A stretch of DNA of 64,000 bases from Hippopus hippopus. Taxonomy: Eukaryota; Mollusca; Bivalvia; Cardiida; Cardiidae. A model generated the notes under the pieces. The model searched no databases, had not been told where the DNA came from, and was given only the letters and a program-made list of their open reading frames with translations. Below, one piece after another: positions 41,375 to 52,233 of this stretch (the first letter of the stretch is position 1; every line of letters starts with the position of its first letter). The stretch lies in the NCBI GenBank assembly GCA_946811185.2, contig OX328110.1, positions 21,066,456 to 21,130,455 of the forward strand, read 5' to 3'. A program made the position numbers and the translations under genes.

Positions 41375-41792
41375 CCTCCAGGTGAACGTGTAAAACTAGC
41401 CTTCATTAAATTCAGTTCAAAAGCAGTACCGTCTTGAAATAATTTTTTTTTTGTAAGTTTCCTCAGGTAAACTTATAAAATTAGCCTACATTAAATTCAG
41501 GTCTCAAATAATACCATTTTATTTGTTACATAATAAGTGTCTTCAGGTAAATTTATAATACTAGTCTACACTAAATTTAGGTCTTAAGCAATACTGAATT
41601 TAAACTCTATGTAAAGTAAGGTCCGTCAAGTTAACTAGAAAACTAGACTACATGAAATTCAGGTCTCAAATAATACCAATTTCTTTGTTACATACATGTA
41701 AGTTTCTTCAGGTAAACTCTTTGTAAAGTAAGTTGCGTCAGCTAAACTTAGAAAACTAGCCTACATTAAATTCAGGTCTCAAGCAATACTGT
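41375..41792 (+). repeat. Degenerate tandem array with AATTCAGGTCTCAA unit
   Basis: The blocks AACTAGCCTACATTAAATTC and AGGTCTCAAGCAATACTG recur near 41395, 41485, 41570, 41650 and 41755, and CTTCAGGTAAACTT recurs between them. The period is irregular, roughly 85-105 bp. Confidence 0.65.
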
Positions 41793-41794
41793 CT

Positions 41795-41895
41795 TTAACC
41801 CTTTACTACACAATCCAGAGTGTCAATAACCCCGAAGAAAAAGCTTTTCGAAAACATTGTGAGAAAAAGAGAAACCGCTGGTGACCAGCAAAATA
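41795..41895 (-). repeat. F1 fragment
   Basis: TTAACCCTTTACTACACAAT, CCAGAGTGTCAATAACCCC, GAAAACATTGTGAGAAAAAG, GCTGGTGACCAGC, then broken off after the apex. Confidence 0.65.
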
Positions 41896-42116
41896 TCAAA
41901 TTACTTCATTAAATTTTTCTCATTCAGAATTTGGGGTAGTTTAGAGCAGCTGTAATGTCCTGTGAGCCATTATAACTTTAAATTATTCAAGCCTACAGTA
42001 TGAATGTCTTGTACCTCCGTTCATACAACATCACGATTGTTGTCGTTACCATGCTCAAAATGAATGAAATAACAAATGCATGTACCTGTAAATCTTGGCA
42101 TAAATTTTCAAAATTA

Positions 42117-43485
42117 TGTCTCCCCCTGGCAGGGTCGGGAGACATATTGTTTTTCCCCATGCGTCCGTCTGTCCATCTGTCTGTCTGTCCGTCTGTCTGT
42201 CTGTCTGTCCGTCACAGATCGTGTCCGCTGTATAACTCGAAAACCTTTTAAGATATTTTGATAAAACTTCACACATTTGTAAAGCACCATGAGACGAAGT
42301 GTCATGCACAAGAACCATAACTCTGGCTTGTATATTTTTCGAGTTATTTCCCTTTGACTGTTTTCCTCACTCATTTTACGTACAATTTCGTGGCCGCTCT
42401 ATGACTCGAAAACCGTTGGAGATATCTTGGTAAAGCTTCATACATTTATAAAGCACAATGAGATGATGTGTCATGCACAAGAATCATAACTCTGGCTTGT
42501 ATGTTTTTGAGTTATTTCCCTTTGATCATTTTCCATACAATTACGTGGCCGCTCTAAAACTCGAAAACCATTTGAGATATTTAGATGAAACTTCATACAT
42601 TTCTGAACCACAATGAGACGATGTGTCATGCACAAGAAACATAACTCTGGTTTGTATATTTTATTAAATATTTACCTTATTTTCCTTACTCATTTTACGT
42701 ACAATTTCGTGTCCGCTCTGTAACACGAAAACTGTTGGAGATATCTTGATAAAGCTTCATACATTTATAAAGCACAATGAGATGATGTGTTATGCACAAG
42801 AACCATAACTCTGGCTTGTATAGTTTTTGAGTTATTTCCCTTTGATCTTTTCCATACAGTTACGTGGCCGCTGTGTAACTTGAAAACCGTCCGAGATATT
42901 TTGATGAAACTTCATACATTTCTGAACCACAATGAGACGATCTGTCATGCACAAGAACCATAACTCTGGGTTGTATATTTTTTTCAGTTATTTACCTTGA
43001 TTATTTTCTTTACTCATTTTATGTACAATTTCGTGTCTGCTCTATAACTCAAAACCCCTTGGAGATAAATGTATCCTGATAAAGCTACATACATTTGTAA
43101 AGCACAATGAGATGATGTGTCATGCACAAGAACCATAACTCTGGCTTGTATAGTTTTTGAGTTATTTCCCTTTGATCATTTTCCATACAATTCCGTGGCT
43201 GCTCTAAAATTTAAAAATCGTTTGAGATATTTTGATGAAACTTCATACATTTCTGAACCACAATGAGACGATGTGTCGTGCACAAGAAACATGACTCTGG
43301 TTTGTATATTTTTTGAGTTATTTCTCTTTGATCGTTTTCCATTTAATTTCGTGTCCACTTTATAACTTAAAATCATTAGAAATATTTTGATGAAACGTCA
43401 TACAATGAGATGCACAGAACCATAACTCTGGTTTGTATATTATTTCAGTTATTTCCCTTCGATTATTTTACTTTATATCCGATAC
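42117..43485 (+). mobile_element. Hairpin-ended element with ~160-bp array (family C)
   Basis: Opens with a hairpin, TGTCTCCC / GGGAGACA (42117-42143, 11-nt loop), then a GTCTGTCCGTCTGTCTGTC run (about 42165-42215). About eight units follow with a ~160-bp period, marked by TAACTCGAAAACC near 42235, 42404, 42560, 42724, 42875, 43048, 43208 and 43366, together with AAAGCACAATGAGATGATGT and AAGAACCATAACTCTGG. The far end is not sharp. No replicase or transposase frame is present. Confidence 0.7.
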
Positions 43486-43489
43486 TCAT

Positions 43490-43990
43490 TTAGTTCGACT
43501 GACTAACTAACATTAACTTTCACCGCTTTCACCGTGTGTTTGCATTTTCCTCAACTTCATATTGTTTGTCCTCGCTAGTGCTCAGAAACTTTATATTGTT
43601 TGTCCTTGCTAGTGCTTTTACCTATGTGCTAAATTTATTTATTTTCACGAGCCATTTATTTTGCCGTTATTTGGCAAGAAAGAGGAACTTCCTAAAATAA
43701 ATTGCTGATAATTTGTTTGTATATACTAGCATTGTCAATGCGTTGCCTAGTTCTGTAGTCTGCAATGCCACAAAAATATTTACTTTCACTTTGTGTTTGC
43801 TACCAATGCACAACTTGGGCTTTACCTGTGCTAGTGCTCTTATCTATACTATTTCTTTTCACAAGTGCTTTATTTTCCTGATTTTTGTGTGAAAGAGGAA
43901 CGTGTGAAAATAAAACCATACTGAACATTGTCATTGCTTTGCCTAGTTCTGTAATCACCCAAAAACATGAAAATAAATGGCCGCAGAGAA
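43490..43990 (+). repeat. ~220-bp duplicated block
   Basis: TTTCACC/TTTCACTTTGTGTTTGC, TGCTAGTGCTTTTA/CTTATCTA, AAAGAGGAAC and CATTGTCAATGCGTTGCCTA / CATTGTCATTGCTTTGCCTA recur between about 43520-43765 and 43785-43960. TTTATATTGTTTGTCC is itself doubled near 43558-43605. Function unknown. Confidence 0.55.
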
Positions 43991-44834
43991 AAGGCTGCTT
44001 TATAATATTATTTGCTTTTCTTTTATGAACAGTTTATCATTCATCCACCATTGATTGATATCGGCTCGAATAAAGCGTGCACACGTAAGAAAATCTTACG
44101 AGGCTAACGGTGCTGACATGACCTCAGATGTATACGTGGACATTAAGCAAGAAAATCAAAATCAGATCCTCACGAGAAAACCTGTTTTCAGGGTTTCTTC
44201 CAAGACAAATAAAAACTATTCTGTGCGAGAAAAACTACCAAGAAAGTTGAAATTTTGAGTATACAAAATAGGTGCCCTACTCTCAAAGCAACAACCAACA
44301 AATATGTACATTAAAAAAATTGGCACATCTCCATGCTGAGCTGCAGATTTATTGTTCACATATGCTAAAAGCAGAATATCATATGATAAGGCTCACCTAT
44401 TATTAACCTTGATAGCTTTTTCCTTCAATATCATTTTAATCGAATCATGAAGTCAAATTGTATTTCCAGTACTTCTTGTTAACATATGTCTAAGCACAGC
44501 AATTGCCACAAAACATTGAAACACGGTTCATAGCAGAAAGTCTGCTTTTTCGCATATGCAAAAACAAACACGCAGATCAGCAACGCTGTACCCGTCTAGC
44601 ATGACCAGTGCCTTTGTTTTCCCTTTTTATAGAGTACAATCCCTCTACTTCTGATATCTGGAATTTCAAGCCCCTAACCACCTTCTGTGGCTGTACAGCC
44701 TTTCGTGTCAACTAAATTGTTTGCTCTAAAAATGACCATTACATCAGTTAGAAATTGCCTTGGTGACATATCAATCCTGATGACACCAAAAAGGGGGGAG
44801 ACATCTATTTTTTTGTAGAAAAATAAGTTCTAGT
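43991..44834. other. No gene supported
   Basis: A 67-codon frame at 44055-44258 (starting at TTG, basic and Gln/Asn-rich) follows a pyrimidine-rich tract and CAG at 44034, but a stop lies just before it and it has no recognisable motif. GGGGGGAGACATCTATTTTT near 44797 resembles the end of a family C element. Confidence 0.35.
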
Positions 44835-46112
44835 TCAAAATTGTTTTTGTTTGTTTGTTTTATTTGTCTGTTTGTGCTTTCTTAAAACTTTTGCAGTGGT
44901 TTTGTGTGCAGTGCTATCACCACATTGTTAATCTAGGTACCGGTCTGCTAAAATGTTCCCGATATGGCCAATGTACAGAGAGGATATAAGGCCTTTTGCC
45001 TTTTCTGTTGCAAAGCATTTGCAGGTTAAGATAGTACTGCCATGGAGTGTGTTTGCAACCCAGGTCCAGAGATCTTATATGAGTATAAGATCTCGGGGGC
45101 CAGTCTGATTCAAAACTCATCCCCAACAAATTATTCTTAAAAAAAAGAAAAATGCACCCTTGTCTTTCATATAAGACTGTTAGGCCAAGGCATGTCAGAA
45201 AACATTGTAATCGTGACTCTAAAGTGACAGCTAGATGCCCATTTACATGCTGACACCCATATTGTATTGAGCAGGTAAGAATATGTCCATTGACATGCCT
45301 AGAGAAACTGCTCCTATCTATATTGGCCACACCGTGCTAGGTGGACAGCCTTGTCTGATGTCTGGAGTGTTTAAAATATATTAAATACCGTCACCATTTT
45401 AATGCGGGTTATGAGTTCTACTTACTACCATACAGGCTCTTTTTTTATCTATTTAGAAAAATGGAACAGTGGAGAAATATTTGCAGAAAGTTGTCTCTTG
45501 AACAAAAAAAGGGAAAACTTGCGATGAAAAGGAGCCATTTCATGTATTGTGCAAATACTACTTTTCCTTCGACAAACAGTTTTCTTCAGAGGCTTAACAT
45601 GCCATAACTGTATGGTGGTGAGTTTTTAATAAAAGACTGTTTGGCCAGAGCGTGTTTGAAAACATCTGATCTGATCCCACAATGACAGTAAAAATGGTCA
45701 TTACGAAGCTGACACCAAAATGAGCAATTCAAGAAAATGAATATTAATGCGCCCAACATACATTTCCTTAAATATTGGCCACAGTGTACTAAGTGACCAG
45801 TCTTGTCTTGGTCAGTTTGAATATGTATGATACAGAATATTGTGTCAGCTTACAAAGAAAGGATTTGAATAAATTTCACAATAGTGAATATAATCATACA
45901 GTTTTCAAAATTTGCAATTCTGTGAGAGCAATAAGCTGAATCAAATGATTACTTGAGGGATGTCGTTGTTGTTCCTTACCCCTGTTCTTTTTTCTATTTT
46001 TAGATCTAGTATAGTACTAGAGACATATACAATATGGTAAAGCTGAGATGAACCATCTTTTTGAAAACCAGAACCTAGACCACTGAATGTTTATATTGAA
46101 TAAATAGGGGAG
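44835..46112 (-). repeat. ~1.3-kb interspersed repeat, copy 2 (inverted)
   Basis: Inverse partner of 30895-32225 with the same internal duplication and the AGATCTTATATGAGTATAAG palindrome near 45068-45094. The minus-strand frame 44917-45330 shares its first ~50 residues almost unchanged (MANIDRSSFS, HVNGH, SIQYGCQHVNGHLAVTL) with the plus-strand frame at 31693-31887. That could reflect recent divergence rather than coding constraint. Confidence 0.7.
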
Positions 46113-46345
46113 ACCGGGGATAGTTGTTACATTTTTCATGTTTTGGAATATAACTTCCTTATTTATTTGCCGATGTAGATGGTCCATATATCTATGTTAA
46201 GAACAATTTTCGCCTTTTATAAAAAACCGTATTTTAATGTCCACGTACAACTATTTCTGCTTGAACCAGGTAGATATATAAAGTAAGTGAAATGTACCAA
46301 CTTACCCCAACACTGGGGTAAGTTGTTACACTTTATATTTGACTG
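46113..46345. repeat. Repeat with GGGGTAAGTTGTTACA ends
   Basis: GGGGAGACCGGGGATAGTTG near 46107 and a perfect small palindrome AACTTACCCC / GGGGTAAGTT near 46299-46324. AGTTGTTACA occurs at both places. It looks like the ends of a decayed transposon; family unknown. Confidence 0.4.
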
Positions 46346-47505
46346 TAGAAATGCAGTAAACACATTTAACAGCACTTTTAACATTTCAACAGCAACAGAA
46401 TTTACTGTTTAAGTGGAAATTTTTGTGACGAGGAAATTTTTGCGATTTCGCAAATTTGAAAAATTCGCAAACTTTTCTGTTCGCATATTTTACCACAAGT
46501 ATACCTACAAATAACAAGTGTCTTGAAATTGCAAACATTTCCTTACGCAAAATGTCCATATTCTGTAATTCACAAATTTTTCGACACGCGTATATATCCA
46601 CGTATACAGTACTAGTCCAAGTTAAACGCTTCATAAACTCACTTTTCAAAACTCATAACTACATGTATTTTACTGCCGAAATTCTCTAAAATGAAATAAC
46701 GGCCTACATAGGCCTATAAAAAATATTTGCTGTCCAGTTACCTTTTTCAGTGAATGATTTTAATTGGTACTAGTAATTGGTAACACTAACTAATTCTCAG
46801 AACAGTTGCAGGAGGTATGTTAAAACAGATCAATATCATCATCAGATTCACAATTGCGACAGATATACGTATAGGTCTTGGGAACATACATGGATCTGTG
46901 GCGACAAGATAAACCGAATTCCTTGGTTACTGATGCCAAGGGCTCCCAAACAACCACAGTAAATATATATACAGTATAGCAGATAGGCTACTTATGTCGT
47001 GCTGTCATGACTGTTTCTCTCAATAAAATTCCGGAAAAAAAAACTCTTATCATTATATTTCTGCCGATGATGAATTCTCGGTAAGAAAATTTAATGATAC
47101 TTGAACTAATTTACACAAGGATATGTACAAAAAGCCGGGGCGAATTACGGGGGTTAAGGACAATGTAAAAGATCTACTTGTTTTAGCAAAGTTTTAAACT
47201 TCAATGAGAAAGAATAAAACATCTCAAAAAATCTCCGTTTTGCCACAGAATAATAGAAATAAATATACAAGTTTATTGTTTTCGTTAGGCTTGTAAATCC
47301 TATTAAATAACACTGAATTACCATCATTTCGAAAAATCTATAGATTGTCTGATTCTACAGAAAGGTGTAAGTTTATGAAAATATTCAATTTCAGGTTAAG
47401 GGAAAAGGGGTTGTCTGATGATTTTAAAATGCATTAAGTGTGCTGTCAATTGAAAAACTTTTAATATCGTTGACAGTAGTTTGTTTTATGTTACGATATA
47501 CTGAA
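46346..47505. other. No gene seen
   Basis: Overlapping sense and antisense frames of 77 and 87 aa at 46386-46689 look like chance. Otherwise anonymous AT-rich DNA. Confidence 0.4.
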
Positions 47506-47570
47506 GACAACGGGTGGTCCAGTTGATTAGAGCGGCAACTTGGTTTTCAATCAAACACACTTCCTATCTA
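47505..47570 (+). repeat. tRNA-like SINE head fragment
   Basis: GGTGGTCCAGTTGATTAGAG + CGGCAACTTGG resembles an A box and anticodon arm; no B box follows. Confidence 0.3.
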
Positions 47571-47784
47571 TTAAGACTTTACCGACACACCCTTTGAAAT
47601 GGCAGATGCGCTAATCCACTTTAATATGGATAAATCAAAAGTTTATTTAATTAACATAAGTTGTCTTTCGAGCTGAACTTCCACCAGTTCAGAACAGTAG
47701 TTAGACTTTTTCGTAATTGAATTCTACTTTAGTGAGGAATATGTACATGTAGTGAGGAATACACGTCAATATGCTTATTGTAAA

Positions 47785-47867
47785 TAGCAGATAGTTTTAA
47801 TCCAAGATGAAACTGCATGTTATTTGCAATCTGATCTATATCTACACATTCAGCATATTTTTTATGC
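47785..47867. repeat. F2 palindrome core, interrupted by the LINE
   Basis: TTTTAATCCAAGATGAAACT and GCAATCTGATCTATATCTAC are diverged F2 arms. The LINE inserted about 20 bp downstream, so this F2 copy is older than the LINE. Confidence 0.5.
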
Positions 47868-47879
47868 ACCAAGGATTAA
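47868..47879. repeat. LINE target-site duplication, 3' side
   Basis: ACCAAGGATTAA, identical to 54330-54341 at the other end of the retrotransposon. Confidence 0.85.
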
Positions 47880-48483
47880 TGAATGAATGAATGAATGTTG
47901 TTTTATGGCGCATCGACAGCTTTGGTCATTTAGCGCGCACATCTGTGTTAAAAGATAGTAAAAGTGGGATTTTAAACTGAAAAAGGTTTGAATACATTTA
48001 TAATAGTAAAAGAGTTGAATTAAGAAGAATTATGTGTGATCTTAATAAGTATAAAGGACATTATTGAGTGACAGGGCAATCCCTATCAACTTAAAAGGTT
48101 TAAATGACAGAGTTAAGAATGTGATAAAAACGTTTGAACTAAATGTTGGATTAATAGTGAGAAGTTTTTAATTGAAAAAGAAATTTGTGTCATTTATAAT
48201 GTGCATAAAATATGATATTGAGTGGCTGGGTATTCCCTGCCTACTCAAAAGTTTTAGATTAAAGGGTAAGACTGAGAAAATTTCTTTTCCTTGGAAATGA
48301 GTGTTAAAATTAGTAAAGATTGGAGCCTCCAATGGGATCAGTATACTCCCATTAAAGAGGTCCGTCTCCAATGAGATAAGATGCCCCCAAGAGGGCTAAT
48401 CCTCCCATTAAGGAGATGCAAACTAAATATTAAAGGAATAAAGAATGTTGTAAAAAGATGGGTAAGAAACGCAAGAGTAAATA
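47880..48483 (-). other. LINE 3' UTR and (CATT)n tail
   Basis: Non-coding, with the tail of four to five CATT units. Near 48300-48420 there are repeated phrases about GAGATAAGATGCC and GGAGGCTCC. This end would be the template recognised by the element's own reverse transcriptase. Confidence 0.75.
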
Positions 48484-51400
48484 TCACAGTTTATTGTAAA
48501 TGCCAATCTCCTTTATGAAAGCGATAATAGATTCAACGCTGACAGAATCAAAAAGATTCTTTAAACTATCGACGTTGAAATATTTTGAACGAACTGGCTG
48601 AAAGTCAATGCAATCTAGTAGGATATGTTTTATAGAAAAGGATGCATTGCATGGAATACATTCAGGGGCATCGTCTCTGGTCAAGAGCCAGGAATGTGTG
48701 ATGCGTGAATGGCCAATTCGAAGTCGTGCAATTATCACTTCTTCTCGACGAACAGACCTGTAAACGGGGTACCATTCACCAAGGGACGGTTTAACTGAAT
48801 GCAGTTTATTGAAAACATCAGCATCCCACTGGGATTGCCAAGAAGATTGGATATGTGTTAAAACGGAGGATTTAAAATCAGTGTGTGGAACTTTAAAATC
48901 TGAAATGGGAAGGTTAAGTGCAGATTTGGCAGACCTATCGGCATTTTCATTGCCTTTGATGCCTACATGACTTGGAAGCCAGCAGAACACCAATCTATTC
49001 ATAGAAGAAATTTGTGAGATCCTTTCGAGTAAACTACAGATTAAGGGATTCTCAAGGCATTGATGTGAAAGGGCTTGTAATGTTGACAAAGAGTCCGAAA
49101 AGATAATGAAACGGTTGGAATTAGAACGTTCAGCTAGATTAAGGGCAAGATCAATTGCTTTAATTTCAGCAGAGAAGATAGAGGAGTTGTTTGGAAGGCG
49201 ACACTTTAGGCTCCTTTTTCCATAAACAGCGGCAGCTGCTACAGAATTTCCTTCTTTGGATCCATCTGTATAGATTGGTTTGAAGGAAAAATAATGCTCC
49301 TTTATCTCGTTGTATCTAGCATGAAACACAGTTCTATCCGTGACAGACTTTTTGTCAGATGCAAGGTCAAATCTGAATTCTGCACTATTTAGTGTCCATG
49401 GAGGGATTTCAGAGATTTTATAGTCGGCAATAGACTCAGTGTCTATGCCAAGGTTATCTAAAATGGGCTCCATGCGGATACCAAATGGAGGAATATCATT
49501 TGGTTTCCTTTCAAAAAGATGTTTATATTGAGGTTTAAAAACAATGTTATGAGTTGGATTAAAACGATTGGACTTCAGTTTTAAAAGATATTGAAGCGAG
49601 AGTTTTTCCCTCCTGTAAGAAAGAGAAGGTTCATTAGCCTCAACATAGAGACTATTGACGGGAGAAGTTCTGAAAGCTCCAAGTACAAGACGCAGACCTT
49701 CGTGGTGTATAGAATCGAGAATTTTCAGGTAAGATTTACGGGCAGATCCGTATACAATAGATCCATAGTCTAATTTGGAGCGAACTAAAGACCGATAAAG
49801 CCGCAAGAGGACTTTACGGTCTGCTCCCCATTCAGAATGGGCCACAACCTTAAGAAGATTAAGAGCCTTCTTGCACTTCTTTTTAAGTGCAGTGATGTGA
49901 GGAAGGAAGGAAAGCTTTCTGTCAAAGATGACTCCAAGAAATTTAAACTCAGAAACGACTTCAATTTTAGTTTTGTCCAAATACAGTTCAGGGTCTGGAT
50001 GAACACCTCGTAGATTACAGAGGTGCATGCACTTAGTTTTGGACTTTGAGAATTTGAAGCCATTTTCATCAGACCACGTTTGGAGCTTGTTGAGACACTG
50101 TTGAAGTTGTCTCTCAATAATATTCATATTTCGAGATCTGAAGCATATAACGAAGTCATCAACATAAAGGGAACAGTCTACACCAGGACAGATAGCTTTA
50201 ACTATACTGTTTATTTTCACACTGAAAAGTGTAACAGAGAGAATACATCCTTGGGGTACACCCATCTCCTGTTCACGGGCTCCCGAGACAGTATTACCAA
50301 CTCGGACGCGGAAAAGACGTTCATCCAAGAAGGCTGAAATAAAAAGAGGAAGAAGGCCTCGAAGACCAAAGTCATGCAAGTCTTTAAGAATTCCGTATTT
50401 CCAAGTCGTATCGTAAGCACTTTCAAGGTCGAAAAAGACAGATACTACATGCTGTCTATTAATAAAGGCTTCTCTGACAAAGGTTTCAAAGCGGACAAGA
50501 TGATCTATGGTGCCACGTTGGCGTCGAAATCCACTCTGTACATCAACGATGAGGTTGTTTTTCTCTAAAAACCAAACAAGCCTGTCATTGACCATACGTT
50601 CTAAGGTCTTGCAGAGACAACTTGTAAGAGCTATTGGCCGATAGTTAGCCGGGTCACTAGTATCCTTGCTAGGTTTTGGGATAGGAATGACTAGTGCTTC
50701 CCGCCAGGATGAAGGAAAAACACCTGACTGCCAGATATCATTGAAAATATCAAGTAAAACTGAGAGAGGAGTAAAAGGTAAGTGTTTTAAAAACTGGTAA
50801 TGAACTTTATCTGGGCCAGGAGAAGAATCGTGAGCTTTATTCAGAGCAGATTTTAATTCTTTAAAGGTGAAGAGTTTATTATAATGCTCTGAATTAGAAG
50901 AATTGAAATTAAGTTTTTTCTTTTCTTCTCTGGCTTTATTCCTCTGAAACTTTTCAGAATAGTTTGCAGAGGAAGACTTTTTGCAAAAGGTGTCGGCGAG
51001 AGCATCAGCTATATTTTGGGGTGATTCCAACGAAGTATTGTTAACTTTAAGGTGACTAAGAGGGCGCTGGCCTTTGCCATTGATCTTTCTGATCATGTCC
51101 CAGGTTTTTTTAGTAGTAGTTCTACTATTTAATTTAGAGACATATTGTCTCCAAGCCTTGCGCTTACTTTCTCTAATGGTTCGTCGAGCCTTTGCTCTGG
51201 AAATACGGAATAAGTTATGATTTTCTTTGGTAGGCCTGAGGTTAAACTTTCTAAGGGCTTGTTTTCTGTCTCTGACAGCCTGTTTACAATCATCATTGTA
51301 CCAAGGCTTGTCAGGACGTTTTGGATTTGTCGAGGTCTGAGGGACGGACTGTTTAGCTGCATCAATTAATAGGGAAGTAAAAAGTTTTGCAGGATCATCG

Positions 51401-52161
51401 CAATCTCCAAATTTGTCATGTGTAATGGTCTGTTCACAGAGGGTTTCAAATTTAATCCAATTGGCTTTGGAAAGCTTCCATTTCTGCGGTCGTACATTGC
51501 TGGATGGTTGTGTAGATGAAAAGATAATGGGGAAGTGATCACTTCCACACAAATCCTCAGTCACTTTCCAGGTGAAATTGGGAAGTAAGATTGGGCTGCA
51601 TAAGGTTAAATCAATGGAAGAGTAAGATCCAGTTGCTGGATGCAAGTAGGTTTTGGACTTGTTATCATTCATGAAAGACAAAGAGTTGTTCGAAATGAAG
51701 CTCTCCAACTGTAAACCTCTCTGGTTAGTGTCATCACAACCCCACATAACATTGTGACCATTAAAGTCACCAGCAAGAATATAGGGGGATGGCAATTGGG
51801 AAATGAGATCATTCAGATTGGTCTCATTGATAGGTGTGCTCGGGGGGAGATATAAAGAACACAGTGTAACAGCACTGTGTAAAGATAACCTGATGGCAAC
51901 AGCTTGCAAGTTTGTATTAAGAGAGATAACTTTATGAGGAATGTTGTTGTTAACAATAATAGAAACACCACCTCTGGCTTTTTCGCCTTCGGTAAAGATT
52001 TTATTGTAAATGGAATGATATTTGATAGAGATATCATCCTCCCGTTTAAGGAAGGTTTCTTGCAGACAAACAGCAACTGGTTTGTGATCATTGATTAAAA
52101 GGGAAAGTTCATCAAAGTTTGACTTCAGACCTCGACAATTCCATTGGATAATGGTATCCAT
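48484..52161 (-). CDS. LINE ORF2: endonuclease, reverse transcriptase, RNase H
   Basis: Encodes the enzyme that nicks the target and copies the element RNA into it. The open frame extends up to 52218 (1244 aa), but I favour the internal Met at 52161 because MDTIIQWNCRGLKSN is where the endonuclease fold begins. The alternative start would add 19 residues. In 1244-residue numbering: an AP-type endonuclease at about 20-235 (LQETF, GDFNGHNVMWG, SIDLTLCS, GSDHFPI); reverse transcriptase at about 470-760 (NYRPIALTS, FFDLESAYDTTW, GVPQGCILS, the YVDD active site at 685-688); RNase H at about 982-1098 with D985 (YTDGS), E1018 (SAEIKAIDLA), D1041 (FSDSL) and the SHVGIKGNENAD end; then a C-terminal Cys/His motif (CIPC, KHILLDC). 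Every catalytic residue I expect is present and there is no stop or frameshift. It begins 72 bp after ORF1 stops, so it probably relies on reinitiation or similar. Confidence 0.92.
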   Translation of the reverse strand: MDTIIQWNCRGLKSNFDELSLLINDHKPVAVCLQETFLKREDDISIKYHSIYNKIFTEGEKARGGVSIIVNNNIPHKVISLNTNLQAVAIRLSLHSAVTLCSLYLPPSTPINETNLNDLISQLPSPYILAGDFNGHNVMWGCDDTNQRGLQLESFISNNSLSFMNDNKSKTYLHPATGSYSSIDLTLCSPILLPNFTWKVTEDLCGSDHFPIIFSSTQPSSNVRPQKWKLSKANWIKFETLCEQTITHDKFGDCDDPAKLFTSLLIDAAKQSVPQTSTNPKRPDKPWYNDDCKQAVRDRKQALRKFNLRPTKENHNLFRISRAKARRTIRESKRKAWRQYVSKLNSRTTTKKTWDMIRKINGKGQRPLSHLKVNNTSLESPQNIADALADTFCKKSSSANYSEKFQRNKAREEKKKLNFNSSNSEHYNKLFTFKELKSALNKAHDSSPGPDKVHYQFLKHLPFTPLSVLLDIFNDIWQSGVFPSSWREALVIPIPKPSKDTSDPANYRPIALTSCLCKTLERMVNDRLVWFLEKNNLIVDVQSGFRRQRGTIDHLVRFETFVREAFINRQHVVSVFFDLESAYDTTWKYGILKDLHDFGLRGLLPLFISAFLDERLFRVRVGNTVSGAREQEMGVPQGCILSVTLFSVKINSIVKAICPGVDCSLYVDDFVICFRSRNMNIIERQLQQCLNKLQTWSDENGFKFSKSKTKCMHLCNLRGVHPDPELYLDKTKIEVVSEFKFLGVIFDRKLSFLPHITALKKKCKKALNLLKVVAHSEWGADRKVLLRLYRSLVRSKLDYGSIVYGSARKSYLKILDSIHHEGLRLVLGAFRTSPVNSLYVEANEPSLSYRREKLSLQYLLKLKSNRFNPTHNIVFKPQYKHLFERKPNDIPPFGIRMEPILDNLGIDTESIADYKISEIPPWTLNSAEFRFDLASDKKSVTDRTVFHARYNEIKEHYFSFKPIYTDGSKEGNSVAAAAVYGKRSLKCRLPNNSSIFSAEIKAIDLALNLAERSNSNRFIIFSDSLSTLQALSHQCLENPLICSLLERISQISSMNRLVFCWLPSHVGIKGNENADRSAKSALNLPISDFKVPHTDFKSSVLTHIQSSWQSQWDADVFNKLHSVKPSLGEWYPVYRSVRREEVIIARLRIGHSRITHSWLLTRDDAPECIPCNASFSIKHILLDCIDFQPVRSKYFNVDSLKNLFDSVSVESIIAFIKEIGIYNKL

Positions 52162-52233
52162 TGTGCATGAAGAAAGTATAAAAGCTAACGTAAAAAAAGA
52201 GGCCGTAAACCAATGCATTTTAAAATAGATTGA

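Noticed and set aside
42117..42143. Rho-independent terminator
   Set aside because: The hairpin is a repeat-element head in eukaryotic DNA; similar hairpins start other families here.
44055..44258. 67-codon frame after an acceptor-like tract
   Set aside because: Starts at TTG just after a stop, has no donor and no recognisable domain.
49591..52098. Plus-strand frames of 60-85 aa inside the LINE
   Set aside because: They are antisense shadows of ORF2.
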